Part shown: in pieces, positions 25,161-33,515 of the stretch
Layout of the letters: every line of letters begins with the position of its first letter
Position numbering within the stretch: position 1 is the stretch's first letter
From: Paraplanobispora takensis
GTDB lineage: Bacteria > Actinomycetota > Actinomycetes > Streptosporangiales > Streptosporangiaceae
Assembly: GCF_016863195.1 (NCBI RefSeq)
Contig: NZ_BOOK01000053.1
Location: 1 to 52,367, forward strand
DNA length: 52,367 nt
Direction of reading: 5' to 3'
Position numbers and translations under genes: made by a program
Notes under the pieces: model-generated
What the model was told of the DNA's origin: nothing
What the model saw: only the letters and a program-made list of their open reading frames with translations
Databases searched by the model: none

Positions 25161-25226
25161 TCCCCGCTTCTCACCGGGACCCGCTGTGGGGCACGGCCGG
25201 ACCCGGCGGGCGCAGGTCCCGGCCGC

Positions 25227-25311
25227 GATCCCGCTCCGGCCGTGATCCCGCTCCGGCCGTGATCCCGCTCCGGCCGTGATCCCGCTCCGGCCGTGATCCC
25301 GTCCCGGTCGT
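25227..25311. repeat. five 17-bp tandem repeats between convergent genes
   Basis: GATCCCGCTCCGGCCGT occurs four times exactly (25227, 25244, 25261, 25278) and once with two changes (25295-25311). The array fills much of the 217-base gap between the response regulator and the kinase-like gene, which face each other. No gene lies in the gap. Each unit holds a CGGCCG palindrome. Confidence 0.92.
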
Positions 25312-25377
25312 GAGGCCCGGCCGGTCCTCTCCGGCCGGTCGTCCCCGTGCGGTCCGGCACGCGGTCCGGCGTACCGT

Positions 25378-25935
25378 TCAGTGCGCGGAGACCTCGCGCC
25401 CGCCCGGCAGTTGGTCGAGTACGGCCTGCGCCACGTCGCGCTTGGACATGGCGGGCCGCTCGAAGCGCAGGTCGGCCACCTCGGCGAACGCCGCCGCCCG
25501 GCGTTCGCGCAGTTCGATCGCCAGGTCCAGGGGCTCCTTGCCGAACCGGGGCCGGTGCGGCTTGGCCGCGATCTTCTCGGCGACGAACGCGGGGGAGGCG
25601 TCCAGCCAGACGACCAGGGCCTGCTTCATCGCGGCGCGGCACTCGGGGTCGTCGAGCACGCTGGCCGCCGCGGCGATCACCGGCGCTGGCCGCTCGGCGA
25701 GCGACTCCCGCAGGTGCAGGGCCTCGCGTTCGTGGAGCACCGTGACGCCCTCGGTCTCGGAGATCTCGGCGGCCGTCACGCCGTACCGCTCCTCCAGCCA
25801 CTCGTCGCTGTCGCGCACCGGCCGGTCGAGTGCCTTGCCCAGCAGACGCGACACGCTGGTCTTGCCCGCGCCCATCAGACCGATCACGACGATCGGCCTG
25901 TCATCCGCCCGACCGGCCGGCGTCTCCTCCGCCAT
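25378..25935 (-). CDS. shikimate-kinase-like P-loop protein with altered substrate site
   Basis: A 185-residue NMP-kinase-fold protein. The P-loop is GLMGAGKTSVSRLLGKAL (about 19-36) and RDSDEWLEERYG matches the DxD strand of shikimate kinases, and RRAAAFAEVADLRF gives the C-terminal helix. Two shikimate-binding signatures are missing: the GGG loop reads IAAAASVLDD, and the conserved FRxxE Arg region reads LHEREAL. It probably phosphorylates a different small molecule, or is a shikimate kinase paralogue. AGGAGG lies 8 bases before ATG 25935, while GTG 25944 overlaps that site. Confidence 0.72.
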   Translation of the reverse strand: MAEETPAGRADDRPIVVIGLMGAGKTSVSRLLGKALDRPVRDSDEWLEERYGVTAAEISETEGVTVLHEREALHLRESLAERPAPVIAAAASVLDDPECRAAMKQALVVWLDASPAFVAEKIAAKPHRPRFGKEPLDLAIELRERRAAAFAEVADLRFERPAMSKRDVAQAVLDQLPGGREVSAH

Positions 25936-25947
25936 GCCCGCCACCTC

Positions 25948-26010
25948 CTGTCATCCGGGGACCCTGTCATCTGGGAACCCTGTCATCCGGAACCCTGTCA
26001 TCCGGGAACA
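25948..26010. repeat. four tandem repeats of about 16 bp directly upstream of the kinase-like gene
   Basis: Copies CTGTCATCCGGGGACC, CTGTCATCTGGGAACC, CTGTCATCCGGAACC and CTGTCATCCGGGAACA run from 25948 to 26010. On the gene's strand each copy contains GGATGACAGG or a close variant, and the one nearest the gene merges with its Shine-Dalgarno (GACAGGAGG). The array therefore lies in the leader or promoter of the kinase-like gene. The remaining bases to 26172 contain nothing recognisable. Confidence 0.88.
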
Positions 26011-26172
26011 GAGCACCGGATCCCTGCCCGCGCAGGAGGCGTTCTATCGACCGGGTGCCCGCGGGGATGGGGACGACTTCCCTCCCGGGCCGCCCGCCAC
26101 GTCTTCCTGACGGGCGGCGACACGCAGGTGGCCGGTGATCCGCGCGCCGTACCGGCAACGGACTCCGACCTC

Positions 26173-27027
26173 CTACCGGTTCCCGCGCAGCCACGCCTCG
26201 AAGGTCAGCAACCGCGGGTACCGCTCGCGGAGCGCGGCGACGTCGGCACCGTACCCCTTGCGGTCGAACCAGTCGAACATGTTCGCCACCTCCCCGGCCG
26301 CGGCCCGCAGTTCCTCGATCGGCTGCCGCTCGAAGCGGGTCGGGACGCCGTCTGCACTGGTGAACGCCTCGGCGATCTGCCGCACGGTCAGCTCGTCCCC
26401 GGCGATCTCGATCTTCCTGCCGACGAACTCGGCCGGCCTGCCGAACGCGTCCGCGGCGATCCGGCCGATGTCGGCCAGCGCGATCATCTGCAGCGGGGTG
26501 CCGGGGTCCAGCGCGATCGAGGCGACCCGTTCACCGTTGCGCGCCCGCGGCATCATGGACAGCCAGTTCTCCATGAAGAACACCGGCCGCAGCACCGTCG
26601 CGGGCACGCCGAGGGCGTCGATGTACGCCTCGATCTCCGCCTTGGTCTCGAAGTGCGCGACGCCGGACCCGCGCCCGACGGCGCCGACGGAGCTGTAGAC
26701 CAGGTGCGCAACCCCCGCTGCTTCGGCCGCGTCGGCGACGTTCCTGCCCCGCCGTACCTCGGCCTCGGGGTCCGGGTCGGTCAGGTCGGCGGGCTGCACG
26801 CTGAAGACGCCGTGCACGCCCCGCACCGCCGCGCGCAGCGACCGCGGGTCGTCGAGGTCGCCGGTGACCGGTTCCGCGCCGAGCGCCCTGAGCTCCCCTG
26901 CCCCCTGCCCGTCCGGGTCGCGGACGAGGGCGCGCACCGCCCAGCCGCCGTCGAGCAGCCTGCGGGCGACGGCGCCGCCCTGACCGCCGGTCGCGCCTGT
27001 GACCAGGACGGTCTTCGTTTCCGACAC
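26173..27027 (-). CDS. NmrA-like NAD(P)-binding atypical short-chain dehydrogenase
   Basis: About 284 residues. It starts VSETKTVLVTGATGGQGGAV with the Rossmann GATGGQG motif, followed by GDLDDPRSLRAAVRGVHGVF, HLVYSSVGAVGRGSG and VLRPVFFMENW. NmrA/HSCARG-type proteins bind NAD(P)(H) and act as redox sensors or reductases of small carbonyls. GTG 27027 is chosen because AAAGGA lies 7 bases upstream; an ATG at 27051 overlapping the transporter's stop (ATGA) is the alternative. It is cotranscribed with the MFS gene and is a likely target of the divergent LysR regulator. Confidence 0.82.
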   Translation of the reverse strand: MSETKTVLVTGATGGQGGAVARRLLDGGWAVRALVRDPDGQGAGELRALGAEPVTGDLDDPRSLRAAVRGVHGVFSVQPADLTDPDPEAEVRRGRNVADAAEAAGVAHLVYSSVGAVGRGSGVAHFETKAEIEAYIDALGVPATVLRPVFFMENWLSMMPRARNGERVASIALDPGTPLQMIALADIGRIAADAFGRPAEFVGRKIEIAGDELTVRQIAEAFTSADGVPTRFERQPIEELRAAAGEVANMFDWFDRKGYGADVAALRERYPRLLTFEAWLRGNR

Positions 27028-27047
27028 TGCGAGATCCTTTCGATCGG

Positions 27048-28295
27048 TCATGATGAAACCGGTTTTGCGGCCCGGCGTTCCAGCACCCAGAGCACGAACA
27101 TCCCGCAGCCCGTCACTCCGCCCAGGACGCTCACCGCCGTCCAGCCGCCGTGCGCCCACGCCACCGCGGCCAGCGCCGAGCCCGCCGCGCCGCCGGCGAA
27201 GAAGGCCGTCATCAACGCGGAGTTGAGCCGGTTGCGGATCTCCGGGCGCAGCGCGTAGATGACGCTCTGGTTGCTGTTGAGCACCGCCTGGTGGGCAACG
27301 TTGAGGACGATCACCCCGCTGAGGAGCCACCAGATCGAGCTGCCGCCCGCGCCGATCGGCAGCCAGGACGCGGCCAGCGCGGCGCTGCCGATCCCGGTGA
27401 CCCACTGCGCGCGACCGCGGTCGGCCAGCCGGCCGGCCACCGTCGTGGCCACCGTGCCCAACGCGCCCACCAGCCCGAGCGACCCGATGGCCGCCTCGGA
27501 CCAGCCGTACCGCGGGCCGGCGAGCAGGAAGGTCACCGCCGTCCACAGCACGCTGAACGACGCGAGCGACAGGGCTGCGATGCCGGCCCGCCATCGCAGC
27601 ACGGGCTCGTGGCGGAACAGTGCGATCGTCGAGCGCAGCAGCGCCGGGTAGGACAATCCGCTCGGGGTGTGCAGGGGCGGCAGGAAGCGCCACAGCAGCA
27701 CCGCCACCCCGGCGACGAGGACCGCGCTCACCCAGTAGACCGTCCGCCAGCCGCCGAGTTCGGCGAGCCCTCCGGCGACCGTACGGGACAGCAGCGCGCC
27801 CAGCATCAGCCCGCTCATCACCGTGCCGATCACCCGGCCGCGCTGCGCCGGCGCCGCCAGTGTGGCGGCGTACGGCACCAGGACCTGGGCGGCCACCGAG
27901 GTCAACGCGGTGAGCAGGGTGCCGGCCAGCAGCAGGGCCCCGCCGGGCGCGGTCGCCGAGACCAGCAGGAAGGCCGCGGTGGCCGCGTACAGCACGACGG
28001 CGAGCCTGCGGCGTTCCACCAGGTCGCCGAGCGGCACCAGCAGGATCAGGCCCAGCCCGTAACCGACCTGCGCGGCCGTCGCGATCATCCCGGCCGTCGT
28101 GGTGCCGAGTCGCAGCTCCCGGCCGAGCAGGTCCAGCAGCGGCTGGGCGAAGTAGTTGTTCGCCACGGCCAGTCCCGTGGCCGCGGACATCAGGAGCAGC
28201 AGCCCGCGGCTCGGCGGCGCGGCGCCCTCCGGCGCCCCGGCGGCCTCGTGGTGCGTCGTACGGCGCGCAGCGCCCGGTGGGGCCGTGTTCGTCAT
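27048..28295 (-). CDS. MFS transporter (drug/metabolite exporter type)
   Basis: A 415-residue protein with 12 hydrophobic segments. The first long helix LMSAATGLAVANNYFAQPLL follows a 30-residue polar N-terminus. The loop 2-3 motif is GDLVERRRLAV, and RGRVIGTVMSGLMLG is typical of the YgaY/YnfM-like efflux group. It probably exports a small hydrophobic compound by proton antiport. The gene is divergent from a LysR regulator (79-base gap) and overlaps the NmrA-like gene, so the trio looks like an inducible efflux/redox unit. Confidence 0.87.
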   Translation of the reverse strand: MTNTAPPGAARRTTHHEAAGAPEGAAPPSRGLLLLMSAATGLAVANNYFAQPLLDLLGRELRLGTTTAGMIATAAQVGYGLGLILLVPLGDLVERRRLAVVLYAATAAFLLVSATAPGGALLLAGTLLTALTSVAAQVLVPYAATLAAPAQRGRVIGTVMSGLMLGALLSRTVAGGLAELGGWRTVYWVSAVLVAGVAVLLWRFLPPLHTPSGLSYPALLRSTIALFRHEPVLRWRAGIAALSLASFSVLWTAVTFLLAGPRYGWSEAAIGSLGLVGALGTVATTVAGRLADRGRAQWVTGIGSAALAASWLPIGAGGSSIWWLLSGVIVLNVAHQAVLNSNQSVIYALRPEIRNRLNSALMTAFFAGGAAGSALAAVAWAHGGWTAVSVLGGVTGCGMFVLWVLERRAAKPVSS

Positions 28296-28353
28296 GCCCT
28301 AAGGCTCGGGCACCGACGATCAATGAGTCCAACGCATATTTGTCAATCGATCG

Positions 28354-28368
28354 ATCGTGATCCACGAT
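28354..28368. promoter_or_regulatory. palindromic LysR-type operator between divergent genes
   Basis: ATCGTG-ATC-CACGAT is a perfect 6+6 inverted repeat centred 14 bases before the LysR start and about 66 bases from the MFS start, flanked by ATCGATCG direct repeats. Position and T-N11-A-like form fit an autoregulatory LysR site. Confidence 0.65.
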
Positions 28369-28374
28369 TGATCC

Positions 28375-29292
28375 GTGGAGCTGCAGCAGATGCGTTATGT
28401 GCTCGCGGTGGCGGAGACGGCGAACTTCACCCGGGCCGCCGAGCGCTGCCAGGTCGTCCAGTCGGCACTGAGCCACCAGATCGCCCGGCTGGAACGGGAG
28501 CTGGGCGCCCGGCTCTTCGAGCGCACCAGCCGCCGGGTCAGGCTGACCCCCGCGGGCGAGGCGTTCCTGCCCGCCGCCAGGCAGGCCCTCGACGCCGCCG
28601 AACGGGCGCGCGCCGAGGTGGCGGCGGCCTCCGGGGAACTCCGCGGCCGGCTCGCCATCGGCGCCATCCCCACCGTCACGGCGGTCGACCTGCCGAGCGC
28701 GCTGAAGGGCTTCCACGTGCGCCATCCGCAGGTGCGCATCACGCTGCGCGTGGGGGCGAGCGACGAGCTGGCCGAACAGGTGCGCCAGGGCACGCTGGAC
28801 ATCGCGTTCCTCGGGTTGCCGCCGAGCGTGCGGCCGAAGGGCGTCCAGGGGCGCGCCCTGGCGCGGGGCGAGCTGGTCGTGGTGGTGGCGCCCGGTCATC
28901 CGCTGGCCGACGCGACCGGGGTGGACCTGCACCGGCTGTCGCAGGAGGTGTTCGTCGACTTCCCCGCCGGCACGGCCGCGCGCATCCAGTCGGACGAGGC
29001 GTTCGCCGCCGCCGGCGTCGGCCGCGAGGTCGCCTTCGAGATAACGAACGCCGACCTCATGGCGCGGCTGGTCCGGCTGGGCCTGGGCATCGCCATGATG
29101 CCCGCCGCCTTCGTGCCCGAACTCCGCGACGTGCGCGTCGTCGAGCTCAGCGATCCGCCCACCCGGGTGGAGCACCTGGTCTGGAGCCGCCTGCGTCCCT
29201 CACCGGCCGCCGCCGCGTTCATGGAGGCTCTGGACGCAGGGGGAGACCGGCCGCCCGAGGGGGCGCGGGCCGTACGACCGCCCGGCCACTGA
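28375..29292 (+). CDS. LysR-family transcriptional regulator
   Basis: A 305-residue regulator. The N-terminal winged helix reads MELQQMRYVLAVAETANFT and RAAERCQVVQSALSHQIARL with ERTSRRVRLTPAGE, followed by a periplasmic-binding-like effector domain (GRLAIGAIPTVT, then FHVRHPQVRITLRVG). GTG start with an operator in its own 79-base promoter region. It most likely controls the divergent MFS-NmrA pair and itself. Bases 29293-29497 after it hold GC-rich degenerate repeats only. Confidence 0.92.
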   Translation: MELQQMRYVLAVAETANFTRAAERCQVVQSALSHQIARLERELGARLFERTSRRVRLTPAGEAFLPAARQALDAAERARAEVAAASGELRGRLAIGAIPTVTAVDLPSALKGFHVRHPQVRITLRVGASDELAEQVRQGTLDIAFLGLPPSVRPKGVQGRALARGELVVVVAPGHPLADATGVDLHRLSQEVFVDFPAGTAARIQSDEAFAAAGVGREVAFEITNADLMARLVRLGLGIAMMPAAFVPELRDVRVVELSDPPTRVEHLVWSRLRPSPAAAAFMEALDAGGDRPPEGARAVRPPGH

Positions 29293-29497
29293 GGGGGCGG
29301 ACCGGGCGTCACGCCCGCGACGGGCGCCCTCCGCCATGACGGCACGCCGGGACTCCGGGACTCCGGACGACGCGGCCGGATGCGCGCACGGCCCCGGAAC
29401 CGGTCCCGGGAATCCGGGCGACGCGGCCGGGTCCGCGGTCGGCCCCGAGCCCCGGAACCCGTCCGTGCGCTCGGGGCCGTCCGCGGGTTCGCCGGAT

Positions 29498-31384
29498 CTA
29501 TCCGCGCGTTCCCAGGCCGCCGGACACCTCATCGGGCACACCGCCGGGGCCGTGGTCGGAGATGCTGTCCAGCCACGCCCGGTGCAGCCCGGCGAAGCGG
29601 CCCGCCCGCGCGATGAGCCGCTCCGGCGGGCCGTCCTCCACGACGCGCCCGCCGTCCATCACCAGCACCCGGTCGGCGACCTCGACGGTCGACAGCCGGT
29701 GGGCGATGATCAGGGCGGTACGGTCCGCGAGGATCGTCCGCATGGCCCGCTGCACCAGCCGCTCGCCGGGGACGTCCAGGCTGGAGGTCGCCTCGTCGAG
29801 GATCAGTACGGCGGGGTCGGCGAGGAAGGCCCGGGCGAAGGCCACCAGCTGGCGCTGCCCGGCCGACAGCCGCCCGCCCTGCTTGCCGACCGGGGTGTCG
29901 TACCCCTCGGGCAGCGCCGAGACGAACTCGTGCGCGCCGACGGCCCCGGCCGCCTCGACGACCTCGGCCATGGTCGCCTCCGGGCGGCCGAACCTGATGT
30001 TGTCCGCGACCGAACCGGTGAACAGGAAGTTCTCCTGCGTCACCAGGACCACGGCCTGCCGCAGCGTGTCCTCGGCGAGGTCGCGCAGGTCGACCCCGTC
30101 CAGCAGCACGCGGCCGGCCACCGGGTCGTAGAACCGGGCGACGAGCTTGGCCAGCGTCGTCTTGCCCGCGCCGGTGGCGCCGACCAGCGCCACGACCTGC
30201 CCCGCGGGGATCGTCAGGTCCATGCGGGGCAGAACCGGGGTGCCGTCGAGGTAGGAGAACTCCACCTCCTCGAAGCGCAGCCGCCCCCGGGGCCGCTCCA
30301 GGGGCGCCGGGTCGCGCGGCTCGGCCACCGCCGGACGCTCCTCCAGCACGCCGGAGAGCTTCTCCAGCGCCGCCCCGGCCGACTGGAAGGTGTTGTAGAA
30401 CTGGCTGATCTCCTGCATCGGCTCGTAGAACTGGCGTAGATAGAGCAGGAACGCGGCCAGCACGCCGACCGTGACCTCCCCGCCGATGGCCAGCCACCCG
30501 CCGTAGAACAGGACGGCGGCGATCGTGACGTTCCCGATCAGCTTGACGCCGGGCATGAAGATCGCGACCAGGCGCATGCTCCGCAGGTTGGCGTCGCGGT
30601 AGTCGGCGTTGAGCCGGGAGAAGATCTCCTGGTTGCGCGGCTCGGCGCGGAAGGCCTGGACCGCGCGCACGCCGGTCATCGACTCCACGAAGTGGACGAT
30701 CATCAGCGCCACGGTCTCCCGGGTCCTGCGGTAGGCGATGCTCGACTGCCGCCGGAACCAGCGGGTGAACAGCAGCAGGACCGGCAGCGGCAGCAGCGCC
30801 ACGAGACCGAGGTGCACATCCAGCACCAGCAGCAGGACGGCGGTCCCGGTCAGCGTCAGCACGGCGGTGACGAGGCTGTCGAAGCCGGACTGGAGCATCT
30901 CGGAGATGGCGTCGATGTCGGAGGTGAGCCGGGAGACCACCCGTCCCGAGGTGTAGTCCTCGTGGAAGGACAGCGACAGCCGCTGGAAGTGGCGGAAGAC
31001 CCGCCGTCGCAGCTCCAGGATGATGCCCTGGCCGATCCGGCCGGCCATCCCGAGGAACGCCTGCCGGGTCACCGCCTGGATGATCGCCGCCGCCAGGATC
31101 GCCGTGACGGTCATCACCAGCGTGCCCGACCCCTCGCCCGCCTGCATCGGCGGGATGCCGGCGTCGATGCCCACCTTGACGAGGAAGGGGATGGACAGGG
31201 AGGCGGCGTTGGAGATCACGATGATCGCGATGAGCAGGATGATCCGGGAGCGGTACGGCCGCAGCAGGTCGGCCAGCAGCCGCCGGGAACGGGTGCGCAG
31301 GACGAGCGAGGCCTGCTCCGGGACCTCCTCGCGCTCCTCGGCGGCCACGCCGCGCCAGTCCCGCGTGGTCGTCTGGCCGCTCAC
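29498..31384 (-). CDS. ABC exporter half-transporter with canonical catalytic site
   Basis: A 628-residue fused permease/ATPase: six helices within about 45-320, then the ATPase with Walker A GATGAGKT (402-409), Q-loop TQENF, Walker B LILD with catalytic Glu531, and His in ALIIAHRLST. Its signature motif is LSAGQ (506-510), not LSGGQ. In heterodimeric exporters (TM287/288, BmrCD type) exactly this pattern marks the subunit whose signature faces the degenerate site. GTG start overlaps the stop of the partner gene (GTGA). Probable multidrug or peptide/lipid efflux. Confidence 0.9.
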   Translation of the reverse strand: MSGQTTTRDWRGVAAEEREEVPEQASLVLRTRSRRLLADLLRPYRSRIILLIAIIVISNAASLSIPFLVKVGIDAGIPPMQAGEGSGTLVMTVTAILAAAIIQAVTRQAFLGMAGRIGQGIILELRRRVFRHFQRLSLSFHEDYTSGRVVSRLTSDIDAISEMLQSGFDSLVTAVLTLTGTAVLLLVLDVHLGLVALLPLPVLLLFTRWFRRQSSIAYRRTRETVALMIVHFVESMTGVRAVQAFRAEPRNQEIFSRLNADYRDANLRSMRLVAIFMPGVKLIGNVTIAAVLFYGGWLAIGGEVTVGVLAAFLLYLRQFYEPMQEISQFYNTFQSAGAALEKLSGVLEERPAVAEPRDPAPLERPRGRLRFEEVEFSYLDGTPVLPRMDLTIPAGQVVALVGATGAGKTTLAKLVARFYDPVAGRVLLDGVDLRDLAEDTLRQAVVLVTQENFLFTGSVADNIRFGRPEATMAEVVEAAGAVGAHEFVSALPEGYDTPVGKQGGRLSAGQRQLVAFARAFLADPAVLILDEATSSLDVPGERLVQRAMRTILADRTALIIAHRLSTVEVADRVLVMDGGRVVEDGPPERLIARAGRFAGLHRAWLDSISDHGPGGVPDEVSGGLGTRG

Positions 31385-33303
31385 CGGAGAACCCCCTCGG
31401 TGTCCAGATCGTCCAGCCCGTCGTCGATGTCGCCGTCGATGTCACCGTCGATGTCACCGTCGGCGTCGCCGTCGAAGCCGCTCTTCGGGCCGCCGGGGTC
31501 GTCGTCCAGGTCGGCCGACAGTAACGCGCGGTACTCCGGCACGGTCGCCATCAGCTCGTGGTGCCGGCCGACGTGCGCGATCGTGCCGTCCAGCAGCAGG
31601 GCGACCCGGTCGGCCAGGAGCACGGTCGAGGCCCGGTGGGCGACGACGATCCCGGTGGCCTCGCGCAGCACATGCCGAAGTGCCTCCTCCACCAGGGCCT
31701 CGGTCTCGACGTCCAGCGCCGACAGGGTGTCGTCCAGGACCAGGATGTTCGGGCGGGACAGGACCGCGCGGGCCAGGGCCAGGCGCTGGCGCTGGCCGCC
31801 GGACAGGGACATGCCCTGCTCGCCGATCCGCGTCTCCAGCCCCCACGGCAGCCGGTGGACGAACCCGGCCTGGGCGACCTCGACCGCCGCCTCGATCTCC
31901 TCCTCGCCGGCGTCGGGCCGGCCCAGCGTGAGGTTCTCCCGGACGCTCATCGAGAACAGCGTCGGCTCCTCGAAGGCCGTGGCGACCATCGAGCGGAGCG
32001 CGGGCAGCGACAGCTCGCGCACGTCGTGCCCGTCGATCGTGACCCGCCCGGCGGTGACGTCGTGCAGCCGGGGGACGAGGGAGGTCAGCGTGGTCTTGCC
32101 GGATCCCGTCGCGCCCACGACCGCGACCGTCTCGCCCGGCCGTACCTCCAGCCAGACGTCGCGCAGCACCGGTTCGGCGGCGCCGGGGAAGCGGAACTCC
32201 ACGCCTTCGAAGCGCAGATGGCCGCGCGGGCGCTCGACCGCGCCCGGGCCGCCGACGATGTCCGGCTCGGTGCCGAGCACCTCGGCGACCCGGTCCGCCG
32301 CGGTCATCGCCTCCTGGCCCATGGCCAGGATGTAGCCGAGGGAGGAGATGGGCCACACCAGCTGCAGCATCAGCGTGGTGAAGGCCACCAGGTCGCCCAG
32401 CGACAACGACTGCGCGCCGACCGCGAGGGCGCCCAGCAGCAGCACGACGGCGAGGGTGACGTTCGGGACGACCTCCAGGAAGGTGAAGAACCGGGCCGAG
32501 AGCCCCACCTTCTCCATGGAGCTCCGGTAGACCTTGCGCGCCCCGCCGTCGAAGGCCGAGAAGACGTGCCCGCCGCGGCCGAAGGCCTTGATCGTGCGGA
32601 TGCCTCCCGCGGACTCCTCGACGACGGTGGCCAGGTCGCCCTGCTCGTCCTGGACCTGGCGGGAGATGGCGATGTAGCCGCGCTCGAAGCGCATCGAGGT
32701 GATCACGATGGGCACCGCCGACGCGGTGACCAACAGGCCGAGCGGCCAGTACAGCTGGAACAGCAGCACGGTCACCACGGCGATCTGGACGGTGATCAGC
32801 ACCAGGAAGAGCATGCCGAACCCGAGGAAGCGGCGGATCACCGACAGGTCGGTGGTCACGCGCGAGAGCAGCTGGCCGGACTGCCAGGCGCCGTGGAAGC
32901 TCATCGGCAGCCGTTGCAGGTGCCGGTAGAGGTCGTCGCGGATGGCGGTCTCCACTCCCAGCACGGCGTCGGCCAGCAGCCAGCGGCGTACCAGGACGAG
33001 CAGCGCCTCGATCACGCCCAGGGCCAGGGCGAGCAGTGCCAGGGGGAGCAGGGCGCCGGTGTCGCCGCGGGCGACGGGACCGTCCACGATCGCTCCGCTG
33101 ACCAGGGGGATGGCGATGCCGATCCCGATCCCGGCGAAGGAGGTCACCCAGATGACGGTCATGCGGGTGGTGTAGGGACGCAGGTAGGACTTCATCCGCC
33201 ACAGCGAGCGCATCCTGGCCAGATGCGGGTGGCGGGGCCTGTGCTGGTGCGGCTGTCGGGTGTCGGAGGCTGGGTCGTCGGTGGCGGTGGTATCAGGGGG
33301 CAT
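31381..33303 (-). CDS. ABC exporter half-transporter with degenerate catalytic site and acidic tail
   Basis: A 640-residue partner of the 29498 subunit. Walker A is GATGSGKT (397-404) and the signature is canonical LSGGQ (500-504), but Walker B reads LVLDD: Asp525 replaces the catalytic Glu, as in the degenerate sites of heterodimeric exporters. The switch His is kept (VVAHRAST). Unusually the C-terminus ends in an Asp/Gly repeat (610-633), [18 protein letters not shown], encoded by 12-bp DNA repeats, resembling Ca2+-binding DxDGD loops. It is divergent from the ATP-grasp gene, so it may be the exporter for the peptide locus downstream (inference). Confidence 0.88.
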   Translation of the reverse strand: MPPDTTATDDPASDTRQPHQHRPRHPHLARMRSLWRMKSYLRPYTTRMTVIWVTSFAGIGIGIAIPLVSGAIVDGPVARGDTGALLPLALLALALGVIEALLVLVRRWLLADAVLGVETAIRDDLYRHLQRLPMSFHGAWQSGQLLSRVTTDLSVIRRFLGFGMLFLVLITVQIAVVTVLLFQLYWPLGLLVTASAVPIVITSMRFERGYIAISRQVQDEQGDLATVVEESAGGIRTIKAFGRGGHVFSAFDGGARKVYRSSMEKVGLSARFFTFLEVVPNVTLAVVLLLGALAVGAQSLSLGDLVAFTTLMLQLVWPISSLGYILAMGQEAMTAADRVAEVLGTEPDIVGGPGAVERPRGHLRFEGVEFRFPGAAEPVLRDVWLEVRPGETVAVVGATGSGKTTLTSLVPRLHDVTAGRVTIDGHDVRELSLPALRSMVATAFEEPTLFSMSVRENLTLGRPDAGEEEIEAAVEVAQAGFVHRLPWGLETRIGEQGMSLSGGQRQRLALARAVLSRPNILVLDDTLSALDVETEALVEEALRHVLREATGIVVAHRASTVLLADRVALLLDGTIAHVGRHHELMATVPEYRALLSADLDDDPGGPKSGFDGDADGDIDGDIDGDIDDGLDDLDTEGVLR

Positions 33304-33515
33304 CGGCAGGCAGCACGCTCCTCACGGTGTTCAGTTGGCGGCGCCCTTCACCATTCCCGGTGCAGAGCCCGTTAAGGCTAAGCGGCTCGTCAACCGGTTT
33401 TCCGGTACGGCGGAGGCCCCGGGGAAGCCGGAGAAAGGGGACGGGCCCCGTGGCGGTGGAGAACCGTTGCTCCCGCCGGGCGGTGACTTTATGTAACCGA
33501 GGAAATACAGAAAGT

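Noticed and set aside
25227-26010. CRISPR array
   Set aside because: The repeats are directly adjacent, 15-17 bp long and without unique spacers; no cas genes are present.
33260-33496. 78-codon frame just before the ATP-grasp gene as a graspetide precursor
   Set aside because: It begins inside the ABC transporter gene on the opposite strand, has no ribosome-binding site, and lacks the Thr/Ser-acid core repeats of graspetide precursors.
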